From: Bacillota bacterium | Lineage (GTDB): Bacteria > Bacillota > Clostridia > Oscillospirales > Ruminococcaceae | Assembly: GCA_023457355.1 (NCBI GenBank) | Contig: JAEWLW010000068.1 | Coordinates: forward strand, 24,413-88,412 | Direction of reading: 5' to 3' | DNA: 64,000 bases | In this document: positions 1 through 8,020 of the stretch, piece by piece | Layout: each line of letters starts with the position of its first letter | Position numbering within the stretch: position 1 is the stretch's first letter | Notes under the pieces: generated by a model | What the model was told of the DNA's origin: nothing | Databases searched by the model: none | Seen by the model: the letters and a program-made list of their open reading frames with translations, nothing else | Translations under genes and position numbers: made by a program

Positions 1-23
1 AATACAGGTCAGGGGGGATAAGT

Positions 24-893
24 ATGAAACAGGGGCATTCCGCAATAACGCAGTTCTTCATCGCATTTTTTATAGGATTGCTGGTGCTGGCCATCCCGTT
101 CTCGTTTGCATTGTTTCGTTTTGCGGGCGACCGGATGGCCATTCATTCTCAGCCCGAGAGTTATTATCCGCAGAGCAGCGATGCCATTACCATTACAGTG
201 GCCCTTCGGGAAAATACAAAGGAAAAACCCAATTGTATTTTGCTTTGCCGGATAGACCCGCCGTCCAACACGGTTAAAATTGCGGTTATTCCGCCTGAAA
301 CGATGGTGGAGGACGCGGGCAGATTTGACGCGGCGGCCAATGTCTGGAAGCGTGAAGGCGCAGGCCGCGCCGAGGCCGCACTGGAAAATGCCCTCTCGGT
401 TAAAAGTGATCGCTGGATGGATCTGACCGCCGATAGTCTTTTAAAGCTGGGGGATGTGGTTGGGGCCATTGATTTTACGCTGGACGCGTCGCTTTCGACT
501 GAGAACGGTTTGTCGGCACTGCCGCAGGGCAGGCAAATTATCGACGGACGCCGGGCGGCCCTCCTTATCAATTACCGGGGTTATGCCGCAGGCGAACAGG
601 ACAGGTTGAAGATGGTGGGGGACCTTACCGAACAAATGCTGCTGCAACGTATGCCGCTGATGACAGAATCGCTGCTGGTCAGGGCATTTGAAACATCGGT
701 TAACAGCGGCTCTTCCAACCTGGCGGTTGGCGATTTTGAATCGCGCCGACGCGCGCTGACGCACATGCTGTCGCGCGCGCTTGTGGCAGAGGTTTTGCCG
801 GTACAGGGAGAATACAACGAAGGTAAAAATACATTTTTACCTTCGGCGCAGACGCTTGAAATATTGTCACAAACATTTAATGAACCACCATAA
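24..893 (+). CDS. Membrane-anchored LCP-like (LytR-CpsA-Psr) protein, probably catalytically degenerate
   Basis: The 289-residue product has one N-terminal membrane segment (about residues 8-30) and an extracellular remainder. Two blocks resemble the LCP fold: residues ~52-95, ending in IAVIPPETMV where LCP enzymes carry the 'iPRDt' loop, and ~165-205 (QIIDGRRAALLINYRG, then D and R), where they carry LxGexALxYvR...D..R. LCP enzymes move undecaprenyl-linked glycopolymers onto peptidoglycan. Here the arginine and aspartate of the PRD loop are missing, so a scaffolding or regulatory role is possible. An AGGGGGG ribosome-binding site precedes the ATG, and a strong terminator follows at 1004-1030. 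Family assignment is by motif only and is moderately sure. Confidence 0.6.
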   Translation: MKQGHSAITQFFIAFFIGLLVLAIPFSFALFRFAGDRMAIHSQPESYYPQSSDAITITVALRENTKEKPNCILLCRIDPPSNTVKIAVIPPETMVEDAGRFDAAANVWKREGAGRAEAALENALSVKSDRWMDLTADSLLKLGDVVGAIDFTLDASLSTENGLSALPQGRQIIDGRRAALLINYRGYAAGEQDRLKMVGDLTEQMLLQRMPLMTESLLVRAFETSVNSGSSNLAVGDFESRRRALTHMLSRALVAEVLPVQGEYNEGKNTFLPSAQTLEILSQTFNEPP

Positions 894-925
894 GTGTAAT
901 AAAGAACTTCAGCCGGACGCTTAAA

Positions 926-950
926 AGCGGCGCACAAAAGGTGCGCCGCT
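926..950. terminator. Hairpin between the LCP-like gene and hisE
   Basis: A perfect 10-bp stem (AGCGGCGCAC / GTGCGCCGCT) with a 5-nt loop. Read on the minus strand it is followed by TTTTAAG, which suits termination of hisE; on the plus strand there is no T run. Directly after it comes CAGCTTGTCGAAA (952-964), which resembles the terminal inverted repeat of the mobile element found elsewhere in the window. Confidence 0.55.
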
Positions 951-1003
951 TCAGCTTGTCGAAAGCGATTGGTAAGGCTGGCACCGAGGGAAATGTGTGA
1001 AAG

Positions 1004-1030
1004 AGAGGGGGCGAAGAGCCGCCTCTTTTT
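1004..1030 (+). terminator. Rho-independent terminator after the LCP-like gene
   Basis: A GC-rich stem (AGAGGGGGC / GCCGCCTCT, one mismatch) with a 5-nt loop is followed by TTTTT. It lies downstream of the plus-strand gene ending at 893. Confidence 0.65.
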
Positions 1031-1045
1031 CGAATTCGGATGGCG

Positions 1046-1372
1046 TCAACTGTTATGGTCGCTGGTGTGAAAGGTTTTAAGGTTGCCTATTTTTTCCCGG
1101 CGCTGTTCCAAAATGCCCAGCACTTGTTCCAAAGGAATATTTTGCTGCGCCATCAGCACCAGCAGATGATACAGCAGGTCGCATATTTCGTTTGAAGTCT
1201 CGGTGTTGTCGCCGTTTTTGGCAGCGATAATCACCTCGGACGCCTCCTCACCGATTTTCTTTAAAATTTTATCGGTGCCCTTTTCAAATAAATAACAGGT
1301 GTAAGAGCCTTCCTGCGGCTGCGCCTTGCGCGCCTGAACAACCTCAAACAACCCTGCAAAGGTATCGCTCAT
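1046..1372 (-). CDS. hisE: Phosphoribosyl-ATP pyrophosphatase (HisE)
   Basis: HisE hydrolyses phosphoribosyl-ATP to phosphoribosyl-AMP, the second step of histidine synthesis, in the cytoplasm. The 108-residue length is usual for the stand-alone enzyme. The MazG-like metal-binding signature is clear: [18 protein letters not shown] followed by [13 protein letters not shown]. An AAAGGAG site lies 10 nt before the ATG. No other his gene is in the window, and it is divergent from the nucleoside phosphorylase, so it is an orphan here; the rest of the pathway is presumably elsewhere. Confidence 0.93.
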   Translation of the reverse strand: MSDTFAGLFEVVQARKAQPQEGSYTCYLFEKGTDKILKKIGEEASEVIIAAKNGDNTETSNEICDLLYHLLVLMAQQNIPLEQVLGILEQRREKIGNLKTFHTSDHNS

Positions 1373-1542
1373 GTGCTTTAAGCTCCTTTTGATGAAATGT
1401 TGCTATCAGTATAGCAAAAATAAGCCGCAATTAAAAGGGGGCGATTTTTAAAAGGCGTCTTTTGGCGTGGCATCTGGAAAAAATATTTCGGGTGCGGTAT
1501 ACTGTCAATGGAACGAATAGAAATCTGACTGGGGGATTGATT

Positions 1543-2868
1543 ATGAGAATGTACGACCTCATTCACAAAAAGCGCGACGGCGGGGAGCTGAGCCGTGAGG
1601 AGCTGGCCTATTTTGTGCGGGGTGTCACCGAGGGCACGATACCGGACTATCAGACCGCGGCATTGATGATGGCGGTCTATTTTCAGAAGATGAACCGGCG
1701 CGAAACCGCCGACCTCACCGATTTGATGGCGCATTCAGGCGATATGGTTGACCTTTCGCCGATCGAAGGCTTTAAAGTGGATAAGCACTCCACCGGCGGC
1801 GTGGGCGATAAGACCACGCTGGTTGCAACGCCGATTGTGGCGGCATGCGGGGTCCGGGTGGCGAAAATGTCGGGGCGCGGGCTGGGCCATACCGGCGGCA
1901 CCATTGATAAGCTTGAAGCGATCCCGGGTTTTTGTACGGCACTTTCTCCCGAGCGCTTTTTTGACGTGGTGCGCAAAACCGGTGTTGCGGTGGTGGGACA
2001 AACCGGAAATCTCGCCCCTGCCGATAAAAAACTTTACGCACTGCGCGACGTGACCGCAACGGTTGAGAATACCTCGCTGATCGCCGCCTCGATCATGAGC
2101 AAAAAACTGGCGTCGGGGGCAGACGGCATTGTGCTTGACGTTAAAACCGGCAGCGGCGCGTTTATGAAAACCGTTGCCGATTCGGTGGCGCTGGCCGAGG
2201 CGATGGTGTCCATCGGCGAACACACCGGCCGGAAGACCGCCGCGCTGATCACCGACATGGATTGCCCGCTGGGATTTGCCGTCGGTAACGCGCTGGAGGT
2301 TATTGAAGCAGTGGATACACTGCGCGGCCGCGGCCCGCAGGATCTGGCGGCGGTGTCGCTGGAGCTTGCGGCTAATATGCTGTACTTAGGCGGCAAGGGG
2401 AATATTGCCCATTGCCGCGCGCTGGCACAGGAGGCGCTGGACGGCGGAAAAGCTTTTGAAACCCTGTGTGCCATGGTGGAAGCACAGGGGGGCGACAGCG
2501 CGGTGCTAAAGGACACAACGCTGTTTAAAAAGGCGGCTGTCACACACATCCTGCGCGCCTGCAATACGGGCTATGTCGCGGCGATGAATACCGAGGAGAT
2601 CGGCAATGCCTCGGTATTGCTGGGTGCGGGACGCGAAACAAAGGAGAGCGTGGTCGATTTTGCCGCGGGCATTGTGCTGCATGCTAAAACCGGCCAGTGG
2701 GTTGAAGCGGGCACGCCGCTCGCCACCCTTTATACCGACCGGCCGGCCGCACTGGCACAGGCCGAAGAGCGGCTGCTGGCTGCGTTTAAAATTGAGGGTG
2801 AACCGCCCGCCAAAAGGCCGCTGATTTTTGCGCGCGTCAGCCTTGACGGTGTGGAATATTACCAGTAA
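1543..2868 (+). CDS. pdp: Pyrimidine-nucleoside phosphorylase
   Basis: This enzyme cleaves uridine, deoxyuridine and thymidine with phosphate to the free base and (deoxy)ribose-1-phosphate, for pyrimidine salvage. The 441-residue length and the motifs KHSTGGVGDKTTL and SGRGLGHTGGTIDKLE (phosphate and base site) are those of PyNP/thymidine phosphorylase. The N-terminal helical domain, the central domain and the C-terminal domain with a HAKTG motif are all present. I chose the ATG at 1543, where homologues begin (MRMYDLIHKKRDG) and where GGGGG precedes the start, rather than in-frame upstream codons. It appears monocistronic, with a long hairpin at 2905-2950. Confidence 0.93.
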   Translation: MRMYDLIHKKRDGGELSREELAYFVRGVTEGTIPDYQTAALMMAVYFQKMNRRETADLTDLMAHSGDMVDLSPIEGFKVDKHSTGGVGDKTTLVATPIVAACGVRVAKMSGRGLGHTGGTIDKLEAIPGFCTALSPERFFDVVRKTGVAVVGQTGNLAPADKKLYALRDVTATVENTSLIAASIMSKKLASGADGIVLDVKTGSGAFMKTVADSVALAEAMVSIGEHTGRKTAALITDMDCPLGFAVGNALEVIEAVDTLRGRGPQDLAAVSLELAANMLYLGGKGNIAHCRALAQEALDGGKAFETLCAMVEAQGGDSAVLKDTTLFKKAAVTHILRACNTGYVAAMNTEEIGNASVLLGAGRETKESVVDFAAGIVLHAKTGQWVEAGTPLATLYTDRPAALAQAEERLLAAFKIEGEPPAKRPLIFARVSLDGVEYYQ

Positions 2869-2904
2869 GCGCTCGACTGAACATAAGACAATATGCGATT
2901 GCGT

Positions 2905-2950
2905 CAAACCGGTGCATGGCAGCTTATCAGAACTGCCATGCACCGGTTTG
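2905..2950 (+). terminator. Long perfect inverted repeat after pdp
   Basis: Two 18-bp arms (2905-2922 and 2933-2950) pair perfectly around a 10-nt loop 37 nt after the pdp stop. There is no T run, so it may act as a terminator or an mRNA 3' stabiliser. Confidence 0.6.
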
Positions 2951-3002
2951 CGCATAGAATAGACGGCCCCGGCAATCGGCCCGGCCATTGGGATACACTT
3001 TT

Positions 3003-3106
3003 CGCAGAGATGCCGGGTGATCTTTCCGGCGGCGTAAGGCACTGAAACGGGCCTTGTTCCGTTCTGTTGACAGCCGTGCTCGGACAGCACCGGAAAGATT
3101 TCTGCG
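3003..3106. other. Imperfect long inverted repeat, unidentified
   Basis: Arms around ATCTTTCCGG (3020-3029) and CCGGAAAGAT (3090-3099) pair, and CGCAGA/TCTGCG extends them outward across a loop of about 60 nt that has its own small stem. No open frame with codon character is present. I do not recognise an RNA family. Confidence 0.35.
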
Positions 3107-3123
3107 GATGAATCAGCGCTTAC

Positions 3124-3457
3124 TGGCATTACGAATGCCTCAGCCTGTCAAAAAACCAACATTTTAGAAAATGTTGTACATATCAAAAGTTTTGGTCAAG
3201 CTTTTTCAAAGGCTTACAGGGTCTTGGTGGCGCCACAGCGGGCAACCATGCCGCCCGCTGTGATAAGCGGAGCCAAGCTGCCGTGAGCGCACCTATATGC
3301 GAGCGGTGCGGGCCAAAGTACCCTAATTCTGTAAGAAGCGCAGGAGCGGGCGCAAAAACAGTCCAGTGAACTGTTTTTGCAGGGAGAACCCGCACCGGGG
3401 GTGCAAATTGCTAAGCCCCTGTCATTTTATTGACAGCCGGTGGCATTACGAATGCCT
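3124..3457 (-). mobile_element. MITE-like repeat, copy A, with 17-bp flanking direct repeats
   Basis: The 300-bp body (3141-3440) starts CAGCCTGTCAAAAAA and ends TTTATTGACAGCCGG, giving imperfect ~15-bp terminal inverted repeats. It is flanked by a perfect 17-bp direct repeat (3124-3140 and 3441-3457) whose core GGCATT-ACG-AATGCC is itself a palindrome. A 29-nt hairpin lies at 3352-3380. Nearly the whole body matches copy C (34943-35283) in opposite orientation. Small frames inside are not conserved between copies, so the element is non-coding and presumably moved by a transposase in trans. Confidence 0.8.
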
Positions 3458-3467
3458 ATAAAAATAC

Positions 3468-3494
3468 GCTGCGGGCTTTTTCAGGGCCGCGGCG
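3468..3494 (-). terminator. Terminator of the DMT transporter gene
   Basis: An 8-bp stem (one G-U pair; 3468-3475 with 3487-3494) is followed on the minus strand by GTATTTTTATAGG, 30 nt beyond the stop codon at 3525. Confidence 0.5.
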
Positions 3495-3524
3495 TGGCAT
3501 ATAAAGGCTGAAAGCTGTCGGTGT

Positions 3525-4385
3525 TTAGCGCGATGTGGCTTCCTGCTGCCTGGCGTTGCCCACGCACCAGAAGGCCAGCGTGGCGATGACGATGACGCCG
3601 CCCGATATAGCCGCCAGCCCCGGTATTTCGTGCAGAAACACAGCGACCCAAACAGGGTTGAAAATCGGCTCCAGCATGCAGATGAGCGAGACGGCAATAG
3701 GCGGGCAGTAACGGGTGCCCACTGCGAACAGCGAATAAGGAATACCAAGCTGAAACACACCCAAGAACAGGATGGCGCCCACCGAGGCGGCGGAGAATTG
3801 CGGCGGAAAAATAAACACGAACGGCAGCCCTATCAGCGCGCTGAACAGATGCCCCAGCAAAACGCCGCTGATGCTTTCGTGCATTGAACCGGAACCGCAG
3901 GCAAAGACGAAGGCGGAAGCCAACATTACAGCCGAAAGCAGCGCCAGAATGTTGCCCAGCAGTCCGCCGGGCGAAAGTTCATCCAGGAAGAACAGGGCTA
4001 CGCCGCCCATCACAATGGCCACGACCAGAGTGTCCCGCCTTGAGATGCGCTCATGCTTGAACAACGCACAGAACAGCAGCACAAAAACGGGGTTTGCCGA
4101 TTGCAGCACAATGGCGTTGGCGGCGGTTGTCAGCTTGTTGGCCACCACAAACAGCACGCAGGCGCCGCTGAGGAAAAAGCCGGTGAGCAGCGTCTGCCGG
4201 TTTATGAGCGGGCGGGGGTAGCCTGATTTGCACAGTACCAGCCACAAAACAGCCGCGGCAATGGCGCCGCGAAAGCTGGCCAGCACCAGGGCGTTCCAAC
4301 TTATAAGCTTTATAAACAGTCCGCCTGTGCTCCAGAGAGAAGCGCAAATAACCAAACTTAAAATACCCTTTTTCTGCGAAGCCAT
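3525..4385 (-). CDS. EamA/DMT-family membrane exporter
   Basis: About ten hydrophobic segments in two EamA halves make a 286-residue drug/metabolite-transporter protein. It begins KGILSLVICASLWSTGGLFIK, typical of the first EamA helix, and the second half carries MLEPIFNPVWV, the usual 'EP.....A' motif of the family. Such proteins export amino acids or metabolites; the substrate cannot be told. The ATG at 4385 is taken as start, though an in-frame TTG 6 nt upstream is better spaced (9 nt) from the GGAGG. It is a single gene between a mobile element and a gene-free stretch. Confidence 0.85.
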   Translation of the reverse strand: MASQKKGILSLVICASLWSTGGLFIKLISWNALVLASFRGAIAAAVLWLVLCKSGYPRPLINRQTLLTGFFLSGACVLFVVANKLTTAANAIVLQSANPVFVLLFCALFKHERISRRDTLVVAIVMGGVALFFLDELSPGGLLGNILALLSAVMLASAFVFACGSGSMHESISGVLLGHLFSALIGLPFVFIFPPQFSAASVGAILFLGVFQLGIPYSLFAVGTRYCPPIAVSLICMLEPIFNPVWVAVFLHEIPGLAAISGGVIVIATLAFWCVGNARQQEATSR

Positions 4386-4526
4386 CAACAAAACAGGACG
4401 CCTCCTTTTTTGCATTTGCAATAGCACTATTCTAACTCAGCAAAACCGTGTTTGCAAATAAATTCCTTGGAAAATTCAATTGTGTTTAAATTATGTATAA
4501 AAACTGTTCCTTTTTACGGTAATTTG

Positions 4527-4560
4527 CGGTATAATAACCGCAAAGCTGCTATTGTACCGG
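4527..4560. repeat. GGTATAATA palindromic repeat, copy 1
   Basis: An imperfect hairpin, CGGTATAATAACCG against CTGCTATTGTACCG. The stretch GGTATAATAACCGCAAA (4529-4545) recurs exactly at 21371-21387, and related perfect palindromes lie at 13505-13536 and 4616-4649. Confidence 0.55.
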
Positions 4561-4615
4561 GTGGATACGCAACGGCTGGCCCCCTTAACGGGGCAACCGT
4601 CTTTTGATGCGCAAT

Positions 4616-4649
4616 TTATACCATAAGCGCAAAGCGCGAAGTGGTATAA
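4616..4649. repeat. GGTATAATA palindromic repeat, copy 2
   Basis: TTATACCA (4616-4623) pairs with TGGTATAA (4642-4649), with an inner GCGC-AAA-GCGC stem. It has the same general build as the repeats at 4527, 13505 and 21374. Confidence 0.5.
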
Positions 4650-4983
4650 TAATTCCAATGCACAATGCGCAGCGGTTTATGCCCCGCAGAAAAGTTGGTG
4701 CTTGCCCGCATAATTTAGCGTTTTGAGTTGCGGGATACGGCGGATCAGGTCATGCCCGGCAAGGGGTCGGCGCTGCGTTTTTGCTGCCGGGTAAAGGGCT
4801 TATTTTTATGTTGCCAGTGCTGTTTTAGTGGATTTGCCCTTGGCAATTGCTTTGCGTCTGGCTTTATTGGCGGTGAAGATGGCGCCTGCTTCGATGTATG
4901 CTGCCGCGAACCTTTGGCGGCCTTACGCTTAAACATCATTGTTCTGCTGCCTGAAGAAATGCGTATGAGGGGAAACATCCTAC

Positions 4984-6390
4984 ATGGTTTTTGCTGATCT
5001 TATTTTCCTGTATCTTTTTTTGCCCGTAAATCTGGTTTTATATTATATTTCCAAAAACCGCACCTACCGAAATATGGTTTTGGTGTTGTTTTCGCTTTTT
5101 TTCTATGCATGGGGCGAACCAATCTGGATCGTCCTTTTGCTGTTTTCCGCAACGGTGGATTATCTTCACGGGCTGATTATCGAGCAGCAGCGTGAAAAAA
5201 TCGGGGCCAGGCTGGCGGTGGTTTCTTCACTTATTATTAATCTGTCGCTTTTGGCCAGCTTTAAATACAGCGGATTGATTGTTGTAACGGTCAACAATCT
5301 GTTTGGCACCGCGTTTACGCCGCCGTCGTTCGCGCTGCCGATCGGCATTTCTTTTTACACCTTTCAAACCATTTCCTACACGATAGATGTTTATCGCGGC
5401 GACGCCGAGCCCCAGCATAATTTCGGAAAGTTTTTGCTGTTTGTGTCGCTTTATCATCAGTTGGTTGCGGGGCCGATCGTGCGCTATAATGAAATCAGCG
5501 AGCGCATTGAAGAGCGCCACGAAAGCTGGGCGGAGTTTTCTTCCGGCATCAACCGCTTTTTAATCGGCCTGACCAAAAAGACACTTGTTGCCAATACGGC
5601 GGGCAAGCTGGCCATCCCCTATCTCGGGGGGAATATCGCGTCGCTGTCGGTATTGGGGGCGTGGTTTGGCATTGTGCTTTATGCCTTGCAGATTTACTAT
5701 GATTTTTCGGGCTATTCGGATATGGCCATCGGGTTGGGGCACATGTTCGGCTTTCGTCATCCTGAGAATTTCCGTTACCCGTACATATCGCGCTCAGCCA
5801 CGGAATTCTGGCGCAGGTGGCACGTATCTCTGGGGCGCTTTTTCAGGGATTATCTCTACATACCGCTTGGCGGCAACCGTCGGCATATGGTCTTTAACCT
5901 GTTGATAACCTGGCTGGCCACCGGCCTTTGGCACGGCGCGTCCTGGAATTTTATGCTTTGGGGCGGCTATTATGGCGTGTTGATTTTGCTTGAGCGTCTG
6001 TTCCTGCTCAGGCTTTTGGACCGCCTGCCGCGTTTTATTGCGCACCTTTATTTTGTGGTTTTGATGCTGTTCGGCTGGGTGCTGTTTAACTTCACCAGTC
6101 TGCCCGAAGCGTTTTTATATATGGGCAAGATGCTCGGGCTGCACGGTGCGCCGCTGTTTGATCTTTCGGTTTGGCTGGATGTTACCAGCAACGGCATATG
6201 GCTTTGCCTGTCCATCCTGTTCAGCCTGCCCGTGACCGTACTGCTTGAGTGCATTTGGGAGCGCGTCCCGCAGATGCGGCAAAGCCGTCTGGGCTGGGTG
6301 CGGCCGGTGTTTAATCTCATATTGTTGATAACGGGTACGGCTTTGCTTGTGGGGCAGAGCTATAACCCCTTTATGTATTTCAGATTTTAA
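4984..6390 (+). CDS. MBOAT-family membrane O-acyltransferase (AlgI/DltB type)
   Basis: A 468-residue polytopic membrane protein of the MBOAT family, which passes acyl groups across the membrane to acylate polysaccharides or teichoic acids. Family marks are ALPIGISFYTFQTISYTIDVYRG, the YYDFSGYSDMAIGLGHMFGF block, RSATEFWRRWHVSLGRFFRDY and the conserved histidine in GLWHGASWNFMLWGGYYG (about residue 317). Length is typical of AlgI/PatA proteins. It heads a three-gene operon; the next gene encodes a DHHW/AlgX-like partner 25 nt downstream. GAGGGG lies 11 nt before the start. The acylated polymer is unknown. Confidence 0.93.
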   Translation: MVFADLIFLYLFLPVNLVLYYISKNRTYRNMVLVLFSLFFYAWGEPIWIVLLLFSATVDYLHGLIIEQQREKIGARLAVVSSLIINLSLLASFKYSGLIVVTVNNLFGTAFTPPSFALPIGISFYTFQTISYTIDVYRGDAEPQHNFGKFLLFVSLYHQLVAGPIVRYNEISERIEERHESWAEFSSGINRFLIGLTKKTLVANTAGKLAIPYLGGNIASLSVLGAWFGIVLYALQIYYDFSGYSDMAIGLGHMFGFRHPENFRYPYISRSATEFWRRWHVSLGRFFRDYLYIPLGGNRRHMVFNLLITWLATGLWHGASWNFMLWGGYYGVLILLERLFLLRLLDRLPRFIAHLYFVVLMLFGWVLFNFTSLPEAFLYMGKMLGLHGAPLFDLSVWLDVTSNGIWLCLSILFSLPVTVLLECIWERVPQMRQSRLGWVRPVFNLILLITGTALLVGQSYNPFMYFRF

Positions 6391-6415
6391 TTTGTGCGCG
6401 TAGGAGTATCGCCTG

Positions 6416-8020
6416 ATGGATAAGAAGAATGAAAAACGCGGATTCCCGATTATGCCGGCGCTCAATGCGCTGCTTATCACCACGGTCCTTGTGGTCGTGG
6501 GGATTTTATCCGTTTTATATGGCGACCGCCCGACCGTATCGGAAATTGAAAAGCGGGAGCTGGCTCCGCTGCCTTCGTTTTCGGTTTCCTCTTTCGTTCA
6601 CGGGCAGTACACCAGACAGCTTTCAGCCTATTTTGCCGATACATTTCCGGCGCGCGAGGCGCTTGTGCGCATGGCCGGAGCCATCCGGGAACACAGAGGC
6701 TTTCATTTTAACGACGTCCTGCTTTACGATGGGTCGGAGCAGGATTCGATCATAGATGCCAATATGCCTTTGTTACCGGCGGATTCTTTGCTGCCCGCTG
6801 CGCCGCCCCCGGCGCCGTCTTTGCCGGAGGGCGCGCAAGACGTACAGCCGCAGGCGGCCTCAGTCCCCGAAAGCGGCACAGATAGCGTGGAAAGTGCCCA
6901 AAGCCCGCAAGGCCCGCAGGAAGTGCAGACTGTACCGGCCGCAGAGAGCACGCCGCCCGCGGCGTCTTCGGCCGTGCAGGCCAATTTGCCGCTTTCGCTG
7001 CCGGTAGATGCGGCCGGCGCGGTTGATTCCGTTGAAGAGGGCGTTCGAATGGGCGCAATCTTCATCTATAAGGACAGCGGATTTACTATTTTTGGCGGCA
7101 GCGACCGAATGGGGCAATGGTATGCGCAGGTGCTCAATACTTACCAGAATGTCCTGGGCGACCACATAAAAATTTATAACCTTGTTGTGCCTTCCTCCAT
7201 CGAATTTAATTTGCCGGCGCGCTATCAGGGTGTCACGACGCCGCAGAAGCCCAAACTGGAGAATATCGCGTCCTCGCTGAACCCGGCGATTACCTCGGTG
7301 AATGTCTACGAGACGCTTTCACAGCACAGGGATGAATATTTGTATTACCGTACCGATCATCATTGGAGCACACTGGGTGCATACTATGCGTATGCCGAGT
7401 TTGCCAGAGCGGCAGGTTTTGAACCGGTTCCGATGGCGGGCATGGAGAAGCGGACGCTCGACAACTTTTTGGGAACGCTTTATTCCCAGACGCAGAATTC
7501 CAAAATGGCCGGCAACCCCGACCATGTGGATTACTATATCATGCCCACGGCTTACAAATGCTATCAGTATCGCAAAGGTTCGCCCGATACCGCGATCAGG
7601 ATTCCGCTTTATGGCGAATACGCCAAAAGTTACAACTCTTATTCGGTGTTTATGCACGGTGATTTCCCTGTGACAGTGATCAATACCGAGATTAAAAACG
7701 ACAGGCGTATTGCCGTGGTGAAAGAATCGTTCGGAAATGCGTTTATTCCGTTCCTGGTCAATCACTATGAGACGGTCGTGGTCATCGACCAGCGCTATCT
7801 TGAAAAGAGCTTTTACGATGTGCTCAATGATTTTAACATCAATGAGCTGCTGTTCATCAACAACATTGCGGCGGCGCATACCGCCGTCAGAATTCAGGAG
7901 CTCGCCTCGCTGCCAAACCGCACCTACATTCCGCCGGAGCCGGACGATGCGTCTGCGGATACCGCCCAGAAGGAGGACCAGGTGCAGCCGGCAGCCGGGC
8001 AGCAACAGGAGAAATCATGA
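6416..8020 (+). CDS. DHHW/AlgX-like polysaccharide acetylation protein
   Basis: A 534-residue protein with an N-terminal signal anchor (about residues 15-40), a short region like the start of AlgJ/AlgX proteins (KRELAPLPSFSV...SAYFADTFPAREALV), and a Pro/Ala/Gln-rich low-complexity linker (~120-200). The SGNH-hydrolase-like domain carries YRTDHHWSTLGAYYAYAEF; DHHW is at about residues 313-316. Proteins of this type work with an MBOAT partner to place acetyl groups on extracellular glycans. GTAGGAG lies 9 nt before the ATG, and the stop overlaps the next start by 4 nt. The C-terminus is again low-complexity (Glu/Gln/Ala). Confidence 0.85.
   Translation: MDKKNEKRGFPIMPALNALLITTVLVVVGILSVLYGDRPTVSEIEKRELAPLPSFSVSSFVHGQYTRQLSAYFADTFPAREALVRMAGAIREHRGFHFNDVLLYDGSEQDSIIDANMPLLPADSLLPAAPPPAPSLPEGAQDVQPQAASVPESGTDSVESAQSPQGPQEVQTVPAAESTPPAASSAVQANLPLSLPVDAAGAVDSVEEGVRMGAIFIYKDSGFTIFGGSDRMGQWYAQVLNTYQNVLGDHIKIYNLVVPSSIEFNLPARYQGVTTPQKPKLENIASSLNPAITSVNVYETLSQHRDEYLYYRTDHHWSTLGAYYAYAEFARAAGFEPVPMAGMEKRTLDNFLGTLYSQTQNSKMAGNPDHVDYYIMPTAYKCYQYRKGSPDTAIRIPLYGEYAKSYNSYSVFMHGDFPVTVINTEIKNDRRIAVVKESFGNAFIPFLVNHYETVVVIDQRYLEKSFYDVLNDFNINELLFINNIAAAHTAVRIQELASLPNRTYIPPEPDDASADTAQKEDQVQPAAGQQQEKS

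Larger units (their letters stand above)
4386..4983. other. Gene-free region with palindromic TATAAT-containing repeats
   Basis: About 600 bp without a convincing gene; the small open frames have neither ribosome-binding sites nor recognisable composition. It holds two GGTATAATA-type palindromes (4527-4560, 4616-4649) and probably the promoter of the MBOAT operon. Confidence 0.6.

Noticed and set aside
1436..1453. AGGGGGCGATTTTTAAAA, like an end of the family-4 repeat
   Set aside because: No partner end or interior match nearby; may be chance.
2506..3129. 207-codon open frame on the minus strand
   Set aside because: It is antisense to pdp and runs through the pdp hairpin, has no ribosome-binding site and no protein-like composition.
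3183..3395. 70-codon frames inside MITE copies A and C that look alike at one end (RVLPAKTV...)
   Set aside because: The similarity comes from the DNA repeat; frames diverge after a shift between copies, so they are not genes.
4728..4997. 89-codon open frame (and a 77-codon antisense frame) before the MBOAT gene
   Set aside because: No ribosome-binding site, Cys-rich odd composition, overlaps the true MBOAT start; judged chance.
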